A stretch of 62,812 bases of DNA from Bryobacterales bacterium (GCA_022824585.1 JAJDZN010000324.1:1-62812), one strand, 5' to 3'; numbered from the stretch's first letter, positions 26,740 to 36,749 are shown. The notes: generated by a model not told the origin, from the sequence alone. Made by a program: numbers and translations.

Positions 26740-29019
26740 CTAGAAGTGGACCGGCTGTGTGAAGGCGCCGTTGCCAGCGGAATCCCAAGCCGCGAAGCGG
26801 ACCCACTTCTTGCCGCTGGCGTTGAACTCGAGCCGAAACTGCTTGCTCCCGAAGGCCTCTAACTCTGTGGTGGGCTGTACGCGGCGGCCGATCTTGTCGC
26901 CGTCGCCCCACACGATCTCCACGAACTCGAGCGGAAACGTCCATTCCACCTGTGCCACGACCGCCTTGCGCTCCTCGTGGCCCTCGATTTCGAAGGTGGG
27001 AATTAACACCTCACCCGTGGAGACGAAAAAGTCGCCGCGACGCATGGCCTCAGTGATGGGACTCCAGTCATCGTCGAAGGCGGGCAAGCTGTCGAGGCGG
27101 ACATAGTTCACCGAAAGTTGCGGATAGATCTCGTCAGACGGGAACTTGGTGTAGGTGTCGCCCTCTGCGATCAGGTACTTCGGGCCTGCCCAGTTGTTCA
27201 TGTCGTCGAGCGTGCCGAAGCAGCGCCCCTCGCAGATCCTCGCCTGAGACAGGTCAGCGGGCAAGGTCTGGAACGCGCCACCAAGGTAGCGGTCGCTCCG
27301 GAAGTGAGGCGCCTCACGGACAGCGTCGGGATAGAAGGTCGAGCCCTTGGTGCGCGGGTGGGCCTGCCACATCAAGGCACGTTCGGACTGCATCAGCGAC
27401 AGCATCTCCTCTGCCGAACCGACGCGGTAGACCGTGCCGTAGCGGTCATGGCTGGCGCGATACGGCGCGTCGGCCGCTCGCACCTTGGACCAGTAGACGG
27501 GCCGAGGGAAGACGAGGGTGTAGTGCCCGCCGAGGTGAGCGTTGGGCTCTTCGCCGGGCACGAGCAGGAAGTCGGCATCCGAATGGCGGCGGCAGGCTTC
27601 GAAGTATTGGTGCTGCTCGCGAAAGCGGATCTCTCCGGGATCGTCGGGATGGCCATCGCCGTGAAAGTCCGACATCATCGCGATGTTGATGCCAAGGCCG
27701 CGGAACGCTGTAATCCACGGTGGCCGCAAATCGAGGGAGCCGGCATCGACGAGTTGCTCGTGGAAGTGCGTGTGGAAATGGCTGACCGCGACTTGGTAAC
27801 CTTCGAGGCGCTTGTACCTGTCGCCGTGGGTGTAGGCCAGAACTTCCTGTAGCGTGGCTTCGGCGTTGCCGGCACCGAGGTGGTAGTAGACCGCCATGCG
27901 CTGCATGGTGCCGGCGGGCGCGTTGTACAGCGCGAAGTTGCCCTCGGCGAAGCGCCACGACTGGCGGACGCGCTTATTCCAGATCTCTTCGGACGCGCCC
28001 CACGGTCGGTACATCTCCTCGCGCTCGCCTTGGCGGACGCCTACGTCGAAGCGGCCAGCGGGTAGCTGGCGGTACCAAACATAGCCGAGATTCATCTCGA
28101 TCTCGCGGGCGAAAAAGAACTTGTGGGAGGGCGGAAACACCGCCAGCGAACCACGGTTCTGCTCGAGCAGGAGCACGCGGTTCCTTGCCCGCAGCGGCAC
28201 CGGGTCGTCATGCACTCCGCCACCGAAGCGGTAATGCTGCCAGTCGCGGGTGACATCGCGCCAGCGCAGGCGTTGATAGTCGTCTGTCCGTAGCCCGCTC
28301 AAGCCGGCCCGGTAGACATAGGCCACGGACGGCTTGGCAGTGGCCGCGATCGCTTCTTGCCGCACTAGGCTGGCGCCGCGATAGACCGTGAACCGCAGGC
28401 TGCCCTCGAACGACCCCAGTTGCAGGCCGTCGAAGGTGACTTCCAGCCGGATGCCATCGCGCCGCACACGGCAGGAACTGACGTCATAGCGCACGCTGGA
28501 CCGCGTGACTTCGCTGGGGTCACGTGGGAGTCCGGGGTTGACTCCTTCCAGTCCGGGCACGTTCAGGGGGGCGTCCCAGAACACCTTCCACTTCTCGCTC
28601 TCGACGACGTCTGGCGTGGCTTCGCGACCCAGATCCGCCATGGGGTTGAGCTGCTGCTGTGAGATTCGGCGCTGGCCCTCGGCGACATAGAACTCTGGCC
28701 GGGCATCCTGGGCTAGAGGAGCCCAGTGCCCTGCCCGTGATAGGGCGGCCAATTGCCGGACAACGGGCTGGCCCTCGTCGACGCCAAATGTCGCCCGGAG
28801 CCGGTTTGCATCGGCACCAGACCACTCGACGAACAGGTCTCCGTCCAACATTTCCGCGCGGAGCCCGTCGGCGGGTTCGTAGTCAGTCAGGTCGCATTGC
28901 AACGGCCCTGCCGAAAGCGCCGCCGATGCCGCCAGCAGGAAGACTCCAGCGGCCCGTAGGAGAGGGCAGATCCGAGTTGGATGCTCAGCGCGAATATGCC
29001 GGACAGTGGGTCGTTCCAT
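26740..29019 (-). CDS. Secreted PHP-superfamily metallohydrolase-like protein
   Basis: A 759-residue exported protein. A signal peptide-like hydrophobic stretch covers about residues 22-37. A beta-rich N-terminal region follows, and then a PHP-like domain of about 330 residues with His-rich metal motifs: 'HFHTHFHE', 'MSDFHGDGH', 'GEEPNAHLGGHY' and 'WQAHPRTKGS'. The C-terminus is an Ig-like beta domain ending in 'FTQPVHF'. The histidine set and spacing fit PHP phosphoesterases, and the second PHP-type protein of the window is at 50912. Its substrate is unknown, and a phosphoester or carbohydrate phosphate outside the cell is plausible. It is the upstream partner of the RraA-like gene. Confidence 0.72.
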   Translation of the reverse strand: MERPTVRHIRAEHPTRICPLLRAAGVFLLAASAALSAGPLQCDLTDYEPADGLRAEMLDGDLFVEWSGADANRLRATFGVDEGQPVVRQLAALSRAGHWAPLAQDARPEFYVAEGQRRISQQQLNPMADLGREATPDVVESEKWKVFWDAPLNVPGLEGVNPGLPRDPSEVTRSSVRYDVSSCRVRRDGIRLEVTFDGLQLGSFEGSLRFTVYRGASLVRQEAIAATAKPSVAYVYRAGLSGLRTDDYQRLRWRDVTRDWQHYRFGGGVHDDPVPLRARNRVLLLEQNRGSLAVFPPSHKFFFAREIEMNLGYVWYRQLPAGRFDVGVRQGEREEMYRPWGASEEIWNKRVRQSWRFAEGNFALYNAPAGTMQRMAVYYHLGAGNAEATLQEVLAYTHGDRYKRLEGYQVAVSHFHTHFHEQLVDAGSLDLRPPWITAFRGLGINIAMMSDFHGDGHPDDPGEIRFREQHQYFEACRRHSDADFLLVPGEEPNAHLGGHYTLVFPRPVYWSKVRAADAPYRASHDRYGTVYRVGSAEEMLSLMQSERALMWQAHPRTKGSTFYPDAVREAPHFRSDRYLGGAFQTLPADLSQARICEGRCFGTLDDMNNWAGPKYLIAEGDTYTKFPSDEIYPQLSVNYVRLDSLPAFDDDWSPITEAMRRGDFFVSTGEVLIPTFEIEGHEERKAVVAQVEWTFPLEFVEIVWGDGDKIGRRVQPTTELEAFGSKQFRLEFNASGKKWVRFAAWDSAGNGAFTQPVHF

Positions 29020-29330
29020 GCCACATAGTATGACTGAGGTGTCGCAAACTCGGAGTGGCGTTGGAGCGTAGTTCTTCTTCGAAGAATCATGCCCCTCACC
29101 GCATCCCCTGCCCCTTCAAACGCAGACCCTGGCATTCTTGCAGACAGCGGATGATCTCGAGGAGATTACTGGCTTGAGTAACGCCATGGGGCCGAGCATC
29201 CGCATCAGACTCAATGCAATATAGGCGCGAGGAACTGGCCTTGGTACTGACCTCGCAGGGTCTGGTCACTCGCTCCGGATCGTGTCCAGTCCACGCTCCC
29301 GCGCTGGCCGTGCGGGCAGTTTCGGGTTTC
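29020..29330. other. Intergenic region, no gene recognised
   Basis: About 310 bp between two minus-strand genes. It should contain the promoter of the PHP-type gene, but no confident -35/-10 pair was found. No protein-like frame was seen. Confidence 0.45.
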
Positions 29331-30704
29331 TCAGATCAGTTGCTCGCCCCACGGTCCGGTGACCGCGAATGTGATCCCTGGCGTCTGCACGTTGAAGAAG
29401 AGCCAGTTTCCGTCAGGGCTGAACGTGGCCCCGGCGAATTCCCGGTCGAGGAAGTCTCCCTCCAGACCGTTGCGCTCGCCGTCAAGGATCACATTGTTCT
29501 TGGCGAACGGAAAAATCTCGCCGTCTGCAGTCAGGCCCCTAACGTGATCCTCCCCGTCCCCGTCCTCGCACAGAACCAGGCCTCCACGGGGGCTCACGCA
29601 AATGTTGTCCGGCATGTCGAGCACCTCGGCGCCCGGAGATTCATACAGGAGACGGATCCTCGCCTCGCCCGGATCGTATTCCCAGACTTGCCCGGCCTCG
29701 GCATCGCCGCCGTTGGTCGAAACCACGTAGATTCTGCCATTACCGCTCCAAGTGCCTTCCAGGCGGGCGAAAGTGGCCGCCCCATTCCGGATGCCTTGGG
29801 AATAGACGCTGCTGGTGTCGATCGGATCCGGATCCGGGTTTTCGATCGGCACCCAGTTGACCGGCTCCCAGTGCCCAGCGCGCTGGCCGGTCCTAGTGTC
29901 CGCTCCCGGTCGATTCGACAGCGCCAGCATCTCCAGCTGCCCGCCCGCAGCGAGTCGGCCCGCCTCATGCGGCAGGAACCGGTACAGGCCGGCAGCGGCC
30001 CGGTCTTCCGTCTCGTAAACGATCCCGGATTCCGGGTCGACCGAGACCGCCTCGTGCACGAAGCGTCCCATGGCCCGGTAAGGCTCCGCCCGGGCTGTCC
30101 CGTCGACCGGAACCTCGAAGATGTAGCCGTGCGGAAGCGTGTAGCCGTTCTCGTCCCCCGGGCCTTCCACGGTCTCCTCGCACGACAGCCAGGTGCCCCA
30201 AGGAGTGGGGCCACCGGCGCAGTTCACTGCCGTGCCCGCGAGGCTCGGCCAGGCCGCGACCACAGTGCCCGACGATGTGTCGAACTCGATCGTCGTTGTG
30301 CCGCCTCCTGCTCGGCCGTCGTACACAGGATCGCCAGAAAAGGCCGTGCCAGCCCGGATCTCGTGGTTTCGCACGAGGCGGACCCGGCCCCCTTCCGCCT
30401 CGAAGGCAGCCATCCCGTCATGGGCGCCCGGCGTCGGGGACCCATCGTCCAGTCGATCGCCCTTCCAGCCGAACGTGAGATATCGAAAACCCGCCGGGAG
30501 GTGCAGCAGCGGAAGCCCGGTGGTCTCGTCCCGAACCGGCTCGAGCGGGCCATAGCCGACGCTATTCGGTTCCCTCGCCGAGCGGATTGCTCCCTTGTCG
30601 TTTTGATCTGTGCTCCGGCACGCAAGGGCTTGGAACGAGGCCGCAGCGACCGCACCACCGCTAACTGCGAGAAACCGGCGTCTATACAACTGGTGAGCTG
30701 TCAT
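29331..30704 (-). CDS. PhoX/DUF839-family protein, Tat-exported
   Basis: A 457-residue protein starting with a twin-arginine signal ('LYRRRFLAVSGG' and a hydrophobic stretch ending near a lipobox-like 'ALAC'). The mature part has PhoX-type landmarks: 'RLVRNHEI', 'GGGTTTIEFD', 'NCAGGPTPWGTWLSCEET', 'GRFVHEAVSVDPESG', 'YETEDR' and 'DNICVSPRGG'. PhoX phosphatases use Ca and Fe. The conserved 'NCAGG.TPWGTWLSCEE' Cys pair and Glu are present. It would act on phosphoesters in the periplasm. No gene is tightly linked. Confidence 0.9.
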   Translation of the reverse strand: MTAHQLYRRRFLAVSGGAVAAASFQALACRSTDQNDKGAIRSAREPNSVGYGPLEPVRDETTGLPLLHLPAGFRYLTFGWKGDRLDDGSPTPGAHDGMAAFEAEGGRVRLVRNHEIRAGTAFSGDPVYDGRAGGGTTTIEFDTSSGTVVAAWPSLAGTAVNCAGGPTPWGTWLSCEETVEGPGDENGYTLPHGYIFEVPVDGTARAEPYRAMGRFVHEAVSVDPESGIVYETEDRAAAGLYRFLPHEAGRLAAGGQLEMLALSNRPGADTRTGQRAGHWEPVNWVPIENPDPDPIDTSSVYSQGIRNGAATFARLEGTWSGNGRIYVVSTNGGDAEAGQVWEYDPGEARIRLLYESPGAEVLDMPDNICVSPRGGLVLCEDGDGEDHVRGLTADGEIFPFAKNNVILDGERNGLEGDFLDREFAGATFSPDGNWLFFNVQTPGITFAVTGPWGEQLI

Positions 30705-30860
30705 TCCACGAGTTTACAGCTTGAACTCGGACATTTCAGCTCGTTTTCTGATCTGTCGGCGCTTGCGCGCTGGGCCGCCTTGGCGTCCTCGTTCGCCTAC
30801 TTACCGCCAGCTTGCGGTGCCGACCGCGGGCACACTGAATTCCAGCGTCTGCCGAACCGG

Positions 30861-32012
30861 TCACCGCTGATCAACCAAATTCTCGTACCAGACCACATTG
30901 TTGGAATTCTGGCCGGCGACGAGCACGTCTAGATCGCCATCAACATCCATATCCACCAACCGGATGTCGTAAGCAGCTTGGTCGGTGTGGATGACTCGTT
31001 TGGCGAAACCACCGTCGCCGTCATTCTCGTACCAAGCGACCACGTAGCTTTCCTTGCCGCAAGTCACGCCGTCAATGTCTCCATCGCCATCGATGTCGCC
31101 GATCGCGAGATCATGTGGCCCCACCATCTCGGGGTCGATCTCATGCAGCGCGAAATCCGGGCCTTCGAACCAGAGCACTCCCTTGCCGTGGCCTCGGGTT
31201 GCAAAGATGTCCATCACGCCATCGCCGTTGAGATCCGCGGGCAACGCGTTGGTGGCTCCGGTCTGGTTGACCGCGATGGTGCGCTTGAGCCACGGGGTGG
31301 AGCCGTCTGCGGGCTGCTTCCACCACGCGAACCAATTCCCTCCCCCGGTGACGGCGTCCTTGCCCGCCGATACAACATCTGCGATGGCATCACCATCCAG
31401 ATCCCCGATGCCGAGATAGTGGCTCAAGCCCGGCGCGTCCTGGTCAGCCAAGACGTAGCGCGGCCACTCTTCCGCCGAACGGGGGTCCTGGGGCACGCGC
31501 CACCAGACCAACGAGTTGGGATACGGATCCTTGGGCTGGGCGCTGTTGCCCGCCAAGTCCTCCCGGCCGTCGCCATCGATGTCGCCCTTGATCAGCCCGT
31601 GCGTGCCGTTGACATCGGCATCGACGATGCGCATGATCCAGCGGTCCCGCATTGGATCGTCGGGCCGCTCGAGCCAAAACACCGGCCCGGGAGAGTACAC
31701 CGCCCCGATGTAGTCAGGATCGCCATCGGCATCGACATCCAATACCTCGCTGTGAATCGTGTTGCGCTCTCCGGGGCGAAATGGCCACTTGGCATCAATC
31801 ACCACCTTTTCCCAAGCCGGGGCTACATAGAGATGCGTCTCGCCGTGAGCATCGACGATGACATCAGGTCGGCCATCGCCGGTAAAGTCGGCGGCCACTG
31901 CGGTTTGGCAGGGGAAGCCGGTCGCGATGACATGCCGTGTCCATTGGCTAGCGGTGCTAGGCAAAGCGGCGGCCATGGTCATGCTGAACAGCAGGTAGAG
32001 CGGGATTCTCAT
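30861..32012 (-). CDS. Secreted VCBS/FG-GAP repeat protein
   Basis: A 383-residue exported propeller. The signal peptide ends near residue 20 ('STASQ'). It is followed by about six repeats of about 55 residues with a calcium-binding 'D-x-[DN]-G-D-G-D' loop ('DFTGDGRPDVI', 'DVDADGDPDYI', 'DIDGDGRED', 'DLDGDAIADVV', 'DLNGDGVMDI', 'DIDGDGDIDGV', 'DMDVDGDLDVLV'). Such propellers bind ligands, or serve as accessory domains of secreted enzymes. There is no catalytic domain here. It is convergent-divergent with the DUF1549 operon across a gap of about 330 bp. Confidence 0.85.
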   Translation of the reverse strand: MRIPLYLLFSMTMAAALPSTASQWTRHVIATGFPCQTAVAADFTGDGRPDVIVDAHGETHLYVAPAWEKVVIDAKWPFRPGERNTIHSEVLDVDADGDPDYIGAVYSPGPVFWLERPDDPMRDRWIMRIVDADVNGTHGLIKGDIDGDGREDLAGNSAQPKDPYPNSLVWWRVPQDPRSAEEWPRYVLADQDAPGLSHYLGIGDLDGDAIADVVSAGKDAVTGGGNWFAWWKQPADGSTPWLKRTIAVNQTGATNALPADLNGDGVMDIFATRGHGKGVLWFEGPDFALHEIDPEMVGPHDLAIGDIDGDGDIDGVTCGKESYVVAWYENDGDGGFAKRVIHTDQAAYDIRLVDMDVDGDLDVLVAGQNSNNVVWYENLVDQR

Positions 32013-32343
32013 GATGTTCTCCTATGCGACGGCAAGAGTCTCAGCGCATAGTGTCCCAATTGTGGAGCCGGAATGCAGGTTCACCGCTTGTCATGGGCTC
32101 GGTGGGACGGCCGCCGAGCGTGACAATGCCGTTGGAAGAAGCCTCATAGACTGGGCGCTGCGCTGCTTGCTGCTTGACAAGCCACGGATTCTGCTCGGGC
32201 GCATTGCATGCAAGTGGAACGCGTCCCGCTGCTTGGTAACTCGGTCGATCGGTATCAGCATTGGTTTCAGCTCGAATTCTCTGGCGGACTTTGGATTGAA
32301 TCCCAATTCGAGGCCATATGTAGACGCAGGTATGGAATAATCC
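32013..32343. other. Intergenic region before the DUF1549 operon
   Basis: About 330 bp between a minus-strand and a plus-strand gene, so it should hold promoters for both. No reliable -35/-10 pairs or operators could be read. Confidence 0.45.
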
Positions 32344-34212
32344 ATGTGGGGATACGGCTGGCCTGAAATGCAGGTTCTTACGAGAGTTCTCTCGATTCTC
32401 CTGGTGGCGGCGCTCGGCGGAGTCGCCCAGCAGGCTGATCGACCGCCCGTCCGGGAGGAGTCGATTACTCCCGAGCAATTCCGGCAGGCGCACGCCCCAC
32501 TGGTGAAGGGTCGGGACGCCGGCGCGGACGCCGCGGCCCTCACTGAACAGGTCGCAGGCAACGTTGAGGTTGCCCACACGGATCCTGCGGTGCGCCGCAA
32601 CTTTATCGACGACCATGTCTTCGACAAGATCGAACGCGATGGCATTCCGCACGCGCCGCAGGCGGGCGACGCGGAGTTTCTGCGGCGCGTCCAGCTCGAC
32701 TTGGTCGGACGGATACCCACTCCGTCCGAGGTGCGCTCGTTCGTGGCCGACGAAGATCCCGACAAGCGCTCGGCAAAGATCGAAGAGTTGCTTGGCCGCG
32801 AGGCATTCGCCGAGAAGTGGGCCTATTTCTACATGGACCTGTTCCGGGCCAACGGCAAGATGGGCAGGGGGCGCGAGCTATTCCACTACTGGCTGAAGGA
32901 AAACCTGCGCTCGGATCGCCCTTACGACGAGTGGGTGCGGGCCATCATTGCCTCGGCGGGCAAGAGCAGCAACGTGCTCGCCGCTTCCAATGTGATCGCG
33001 CGCGAACACGTACAGGGTAAAGCGCAGCCGGACGACGGCCACGATTGGGGGATGGTTCACCAGCTCGACACGCACGACGAGCTGACGGTGCTTTACGGGA
33101 AGGCGTTTCTCGGCATCAACCTGTCGTGCATCTCGTGCCACGACGGCGTCAACCACCTAGAGGAAGTCAACGTTTACCTCACAGGCAAGACGCGCAACGA
33201 CTTCCACCGCCAAGCGGCGTTCTTGGGGAATACCCGGTACATGATGTATTGGGAGGACGGCGACGTCAAGGCCAACGAGTTCCTCGTGGATGACCTAGCT
33301 CCCGGCTACGACACGCTCGGGGAGAGCATGCTAAGGATTGCTCGCTGGGGGGGCGAGGCGTCGCCGAAGTTCCTGCTCACCGACGAAACACTGCGGGAGG
33401 GCGAGAACCCGCGCGATGGCTTCGCCCGCATCGTGACCGGCCACCCGCAGTTCGCCAAGGCTACCGCCAACCTGTTCTGGAAGCAGCTGATGGGGTACGG
33501 AATCGTAGAACCCTACGACGAGTTCGACCTAGCGCGCCAAGATCCTGCAAACGTCCCTGAGGGATGGCAGCTCCAGCCCAGCCACCCGGCACTATTGGAC
33601 GCCATGGCAACAGACTTCCAATCATCCGGCTACAGCCTCAAGCATCTGTTCCGGCGGATCTGCAACTCAAGCGCCTACCAGCTCTCGGCCAGCTTCCCCG
33701 GCGACTGGCATCCGAACTACAAGTCCTACTTTGCGAGGAAGTTCGTGAGGATGCTGACTGCGGAGGAACTGCACGACGCCATCGTGATCTCCACGAGCCG
33801 GCCCGGCAAGTTCAAGTTCGGCGATGCAGAAGTGGGCATGGCCATGCAACTCAGCGAGCCGAAGGGCGGGACCGACCTGAAGTACCTGCTGCGAACGTTC
33901 GGGCAGTCGACTAGGCGCAACCCGCCCAAGCCACTGAACGGTTCCGTGCGCCAGCCTCTGGCGCTGATGCAATCGCCGATCCTGAGCGAGCGCGTCAAGG
34001 CGGACAACGACAGCCGCGTGCAGCGGCTGCTGGACAGCTACAGCGACGACGAGACGGTAGTGGACGAGTTGTTTCTCGCGACACTGGCGCGTTCACCATC
34101 GGAGGACGAGAAGCAAGTCGCGCTCGCGGAACTTTCGGCAGACCGCACGCGCGGAGCGGAGAACCTGCAGTGGGCGCTGATCAACAACGTGGAGTTCTTC
34201 TTTAACCACTAG
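32344..34212 (+). CDS. DUF1549/DUF1553 protein with one CxxCH site
   Basis: A 622-residue exported protein (signal peptide near residues 9-27, alternative start Met9 at 32368). It has DUF1549-type motifs ('QLDLVGRIPTPSEV', 'ELLGREAFAEKWAYFYMDLFR') in its middle and DUF1553-type motifs later ('LDAMATDFQSSGYSLKHLFR', 'RKFVRMLTAEELHDAIV'). A single heme c motif 'CISCHDG' lies between them. Such proteins, typical of Planctomycetes and Acidobacteria, are usually followed by a DUF1501 gene, as here. Their role in polysaccharide metabolism is inferred only from context. The DUF1501 gene begins 22 bp downstream. Confidence 0.88.
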   Translation: MWGYGWPEMQVLTRVLSILLVAALGGVAQQADRPPVREESITPEQFRQAHAPLVKGRDAGADAAALTEQVAGNVEVAHTDPAVRRNFIDDHVFDKIERDGIPHAPQAGDAEFLRRVQLDLVGRIPTPSEVRSFVADEDPDKRSAKIEELLGREAFAEKWAYFYMDLFRANGKMGRGRELFHYWLKENLRSDRPYDEWVRAIIASAGKSSNVLAASNVIAREHVQGKAQPDDGHDWGMVHQLDTHDELTVLYGKAFLGINLSCISCHDGVNHLEEVNVYLTGKTRNDFHRQAAFLGNTRYMMYWEDGDVKANEFLVDDLAPGYDTLGESMLRIARWGGEASPKFLLTDETLREGENPRDGFARIVTGHPQFAKATANLFWKQLMGYGIVEPYDEFDLARQDPANVPEGWQLQPSHPALLDAMATDFQSSGYSLKHLFRRICNSSAYQLSASFPGDWHPNYKSYFARKFVRMLTAEELHDAIVISTSRPGKFKFGDAEVGMAMQLSEPKGGTDLKYLLRTFGQSTRRNPPKPLNGSVRQPLALMQSPILSERVKADNDSRVQRLLDSYSDDETVVDELFLATLARSPSEDEKQVALAELSADRTRGAENLQWALINNVEFFFNH

Positions 34213-34234
34213 GACTGCCAGCGGGGGCCAATCC

Positions 34235-35626
34235 ATGAAGACCGTTGCGGAAACATTCGGGACGAGGCGGGACGCCTTGCGGCTGGGCGGCATTGGCTTG
34301 GCGTCCGCTGCCGCGGAGGGATTTCTGCCTAGGCGGGTGTCAGCCGGTTCGAACGTCACGCCGCGCGGCAACGCCCGGAACATCCTGTTCTACGAGATCA
34401 ACGGCGCGATCAGCCACCTCGAATCCTGGGATTTCAAGGAGACCGCCGGGACCCCGGACGACCTCGCCGTGACCAAGCACCGCGAAGGCCTCTACCTTTC
34501 CGAGAAGCTATTTCCAAATTTCAAGCAGCAGATCGACAAGTTCGCGATCCTGCGCACCCTGCTCAGCCACGAAGAGGTGCATTTCCGCGGGCAGACCTAT
34601 GTGCAGACCGGTAGGCCCCTGAATCTGGCATTCGCCAGCGAGATCCCGGCGATCGGCTCGGTGGTGGCGATGGAGTTGGAACCGCGGCGCGGCCCGCACG
34701 ACACCTTCCCTACGTACATGTCGTTCAACTTGGAGAAGGCTTTCCCCGGAGCACTCTCCACGGGGTTCCTAGATCCGCGCTTCTCCGTGGTGGACATCAA
34801 CCCCGAGATCGCTGGGCAGGGCTCGTCCTTAAGCGAAGCGGCCCTGGACTTGGTGGACGAGCGCTGGCAGCTGCTGGCCAAGTTGCGCGAGGCGCAACGC
34901 GGGCGTGTGTCTGGCTTCGAGCGCCGCATGGCAAGCTACGAGAACTTCTACGACGCCGCACACCAGTTGCTATCAGACCAGCGCTGGACGGAAGCCTTCG
35001 AAATCAGCGCCGCGGATCGCGAGCGCTACGGCGACACTGACGTGGCTACGTCGTGCATCTTGGCTCGTAACATGCTGGCAACCGACGCCGGGACGCGCTA
35101 CGTGCATATCTGCCATCCCGGCTGGGACCACCACAAGTACATCTGGGACCACTCCAAGGAGACGAATCACTACAAGCTGTGCGCCGAGCTTGATCGGTCC
35201 TTCTCGGCGCTGGTCGGGGATCTGGCGACGATGGCGTCGCCAACAAACCCGCACCAGAGCGTCCTCGACGAGACTTTGGTGGTGGCAATGAGCGAATTCG
35301 GCCGGACGCCGGGCCCACTCAACAACCTGCAAGGCAGAGATCATTACAACAAGGTCTACCCCGCCCTGTTTGGCGGCGCGGGCGTGCAGCCCGGCCTAAT
35401 CTTGGGCGAAACCGACGCCGATGGCGCGGAGTGCCTAGACACCGGCTGGCACCGCAAGGAGCAGCCGCGTATCGAGAATGTGGTTGCAACTATGTACTCG
35501 GCGCTCGGCATCGACTGGTCCAAGAAAGTCCACGACACCCCGTCGAAGCGCACGTACGCCTATGTGGACGAGCTTGGCGCGCCCGGCTGGATTCCGACCG
35601 ACGAGATCAGTTCCATCTATGGCTAG
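34235..35626 (+). CDS. DUF1501 protein, Tat signal
   Basis: A 463-residue sulfatase-fold (alkaline-phosphatase-superfamily) protein of the DUF1501 group. The N-terminal 'GTRRDALRLGGIGLA' is a twin-arginine signal. It has 'WDFKETAGTPDDLAV', 'LRTLLSHEEVHFRG', 'HPGWDHH' and 'VVAMSEFGRTPGPL...GRDHYNKVYPALFGGAG', the last being the C-terminal landmark of the family. The operon partner is the DUF1549/1553 gene, and the SUMF1 gene start overlaps its stop by eight bases. DUF1501 proteins lack the formylglycine cysteine. Enzymatic activity has not been shown for the family as far as I know. Confidence 0.92.
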   Translation: MKTVAETFGTRRDALRLGGIGLASAAAEGFLPRRVSAGSNVTPRGNARNILFYEINGAISHLESWDFKETAGTPDDLAVTKHREGLYLSEKLFPNFKQQIDKFAILRTLLSHEEVHFRGQTYVQTGRPLNLAFASEIPAIGSVVAMELEPRRGPHDTFPTYMSFNLEKAFPGALSTGFLDPRFSVVDINPEIAGQGSSLSEAALDLVDERWQLLAKLREAQRGRVSGFERRMASYENFYDAAHQLLSDQRWTEAFEISAADRERYGDTDVATSCILARNMLATDAGTRYVHICHPGWDHHKYIWDHSKETNHYKLCAELDRSFSALVGDLATMASPTNPHQSVLDETLVVAMSEFGRTPGPLNNLQGRDHYNKVYPALFGGAGVQPGLILGETDADGAECLDTGWHRKEQPRIENVVATMYSALGIDWSKKVHDTPSKRTYAYVDELGAPGWIPTDEISSIYG

Positions 35627-36386
35627 GCTCGGGGCATTCGCTCTGCTAGCCATCGCGTCGGCTCTCGCGCAAGATGCGGACATGGTGCGCATCCCGGCCG
35701 GGGAGTTCGCGATGGGCCGGTCACATGCCCTTCCCGACGACGGCCTGAAATGGGTGCCCCACATCCTGCGCGACGACCGCCCGGTCCATACCGTGACACT
35801 GAGCGGATTCGACATGGACCTGCATGAGGTGACGAATCGCCAGTATGCAGAATTCGTCTCCTCCTCGGGCGGCAAGGTGCGCGTGCCGCACTACTGGCCG
35901 GACGGGCAGCCGCCTGAAGGGCGCACGGACGATCCCGTTGCGAACGTCAGGTGGGACGAGGCGGCTGCGTATTGCGAGTGGCGTGGAAAGCGCCTCCCGA
36001 CCGAGGCCGAGTGGGAGCGCGCATGTCGAGGTGACCTGGAATCTGAGCGATATCCGTGGGGTGACGACGACGCCGATGCAAGCAAGGCGCACTATGACTC
36101 GGTAAAGGGGCCCAAGACAGTCTGCAGCTATCCCAAGAACAGTTTCGGATTGTGCGACATGGCGGGCAACGTGTGGGAATGGGTGGCGGATCTCTACGAG
36201 AAGGACTACTACAGCCAATCGCCGACCGAGAACCCTACCGGGCCGGCCGACGGCAGGTACCGGATGTTGCGCGGCGGATCCTGGGCTGACGTGCCGAAGT
36301 TCCTCACCTGCGCGCAGCGGAGCTACGCGCGGCCCGAAGAGCGGAGTCCGAATATCGGGTTTCGCTGCGTGCGCCCTGCAAACTAG
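35619..36386 (+). CDS. SUMF1-domain (formylglycine-generating-like) exported protein
   Basis: A 255-residue protein with a signal peptide (residues 1-17). The SUMF1 fold is clear: 'MVRIPAGEFAMG', 'DEAAAYCEWRGKRLPTEAEW', 'FGLCDMAGNVWEW', 'MLRGGSWADVP' and 'RSPNIGFRCVR'. True FGE enzymes carry two copper-binding cysteines shortly after GGS. Here that stretch is 'WADVPKFLTCAQRS', with a single Cys at a different position. Genuine sulfatase activation is therefore unlikely, and a binding or other role is more probable. The start at 35619 overlaps the DUF1501 stop by eight bases. The gene's 3' part and downstream DNA are duplicated at 48871-49558. Confidence 0.9.
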   Translation: MARLGAFALLAIASALAQDADMVRIPAGEFAMGRSHALPDDGLKWVPHILRDDRPVHTVTLSGFDMDLHEVTNRQYAEFVSSSGGKVRVPHYWPDGQPPEGRTDDPVANVRWDEAAAYCEWRGKRLPTEAEWERACRGDLESERYPWGDDDADASKAHYDSVKGPKTVCSYPKNSFGLCDMAGNVWEWVADLYEKDYYSQSPTENPTGPADGRYRMLRGGSWADVPKFLTCAQRSYARPEERSPNIGFRCVRPAN

Positions 36387-36749
36387 ACCTATTGAACGTC
36401 GTCAATCGCCAGAATCACGCTATCGCCCGCCAAATGCCTTGCTGGCCACAGCCTGACAGCCTCGTCCGCGCTGGGCAATTCCGCGCCTTCATGACTTGGC
36501 GCTGAGAGCGCAGATCGCGTAAAGCCGAGCGCCGACTGCAACGCACAGGGGGACTGCGGAGGGACTCGTTCTCGGCGGGCGCAACGGCCCCGCCTCGAGA
36601 GCCCGCGGCCAGCTAGCAATCACTACAGATCTTGTGAATGCGACACATAGGCGACGATTCCACGACGACCACGGGACGCCTCGTTCGACGGATGCCGCGC
36701 CTGTGTGGTCGATCCACCACGCTCAAAAATGCAGCTTCATGCCGAATTG
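35999..36749 (+). repeat. Parent copy of a dispersed duplication
   Basis: The 3' half of the SUMF1 gene, the following spacer and the last codons of the TonB receptor. It matches 48871-49558 along its whole length with many point differences. Confidence 0.8.
36387..36722. other. Intergenic region, duplicated elsewhere
   Basis: About 335 bp between the SUMF1 gene and the convergent TonB receptor. No gene was seen. Its sequence recurs, with drift, at 49257-49540 as part of a larger duplicated segment. Confidence 0.6.

Noticed and set aside
29214..30932. Open frame of about 570 codons antisense to the PhoX-like gene
   Set aside because: The minus strand carries a clear PhoX/DUF839 protein with a Tat signal. 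The antisense frame has no recognisable domain.
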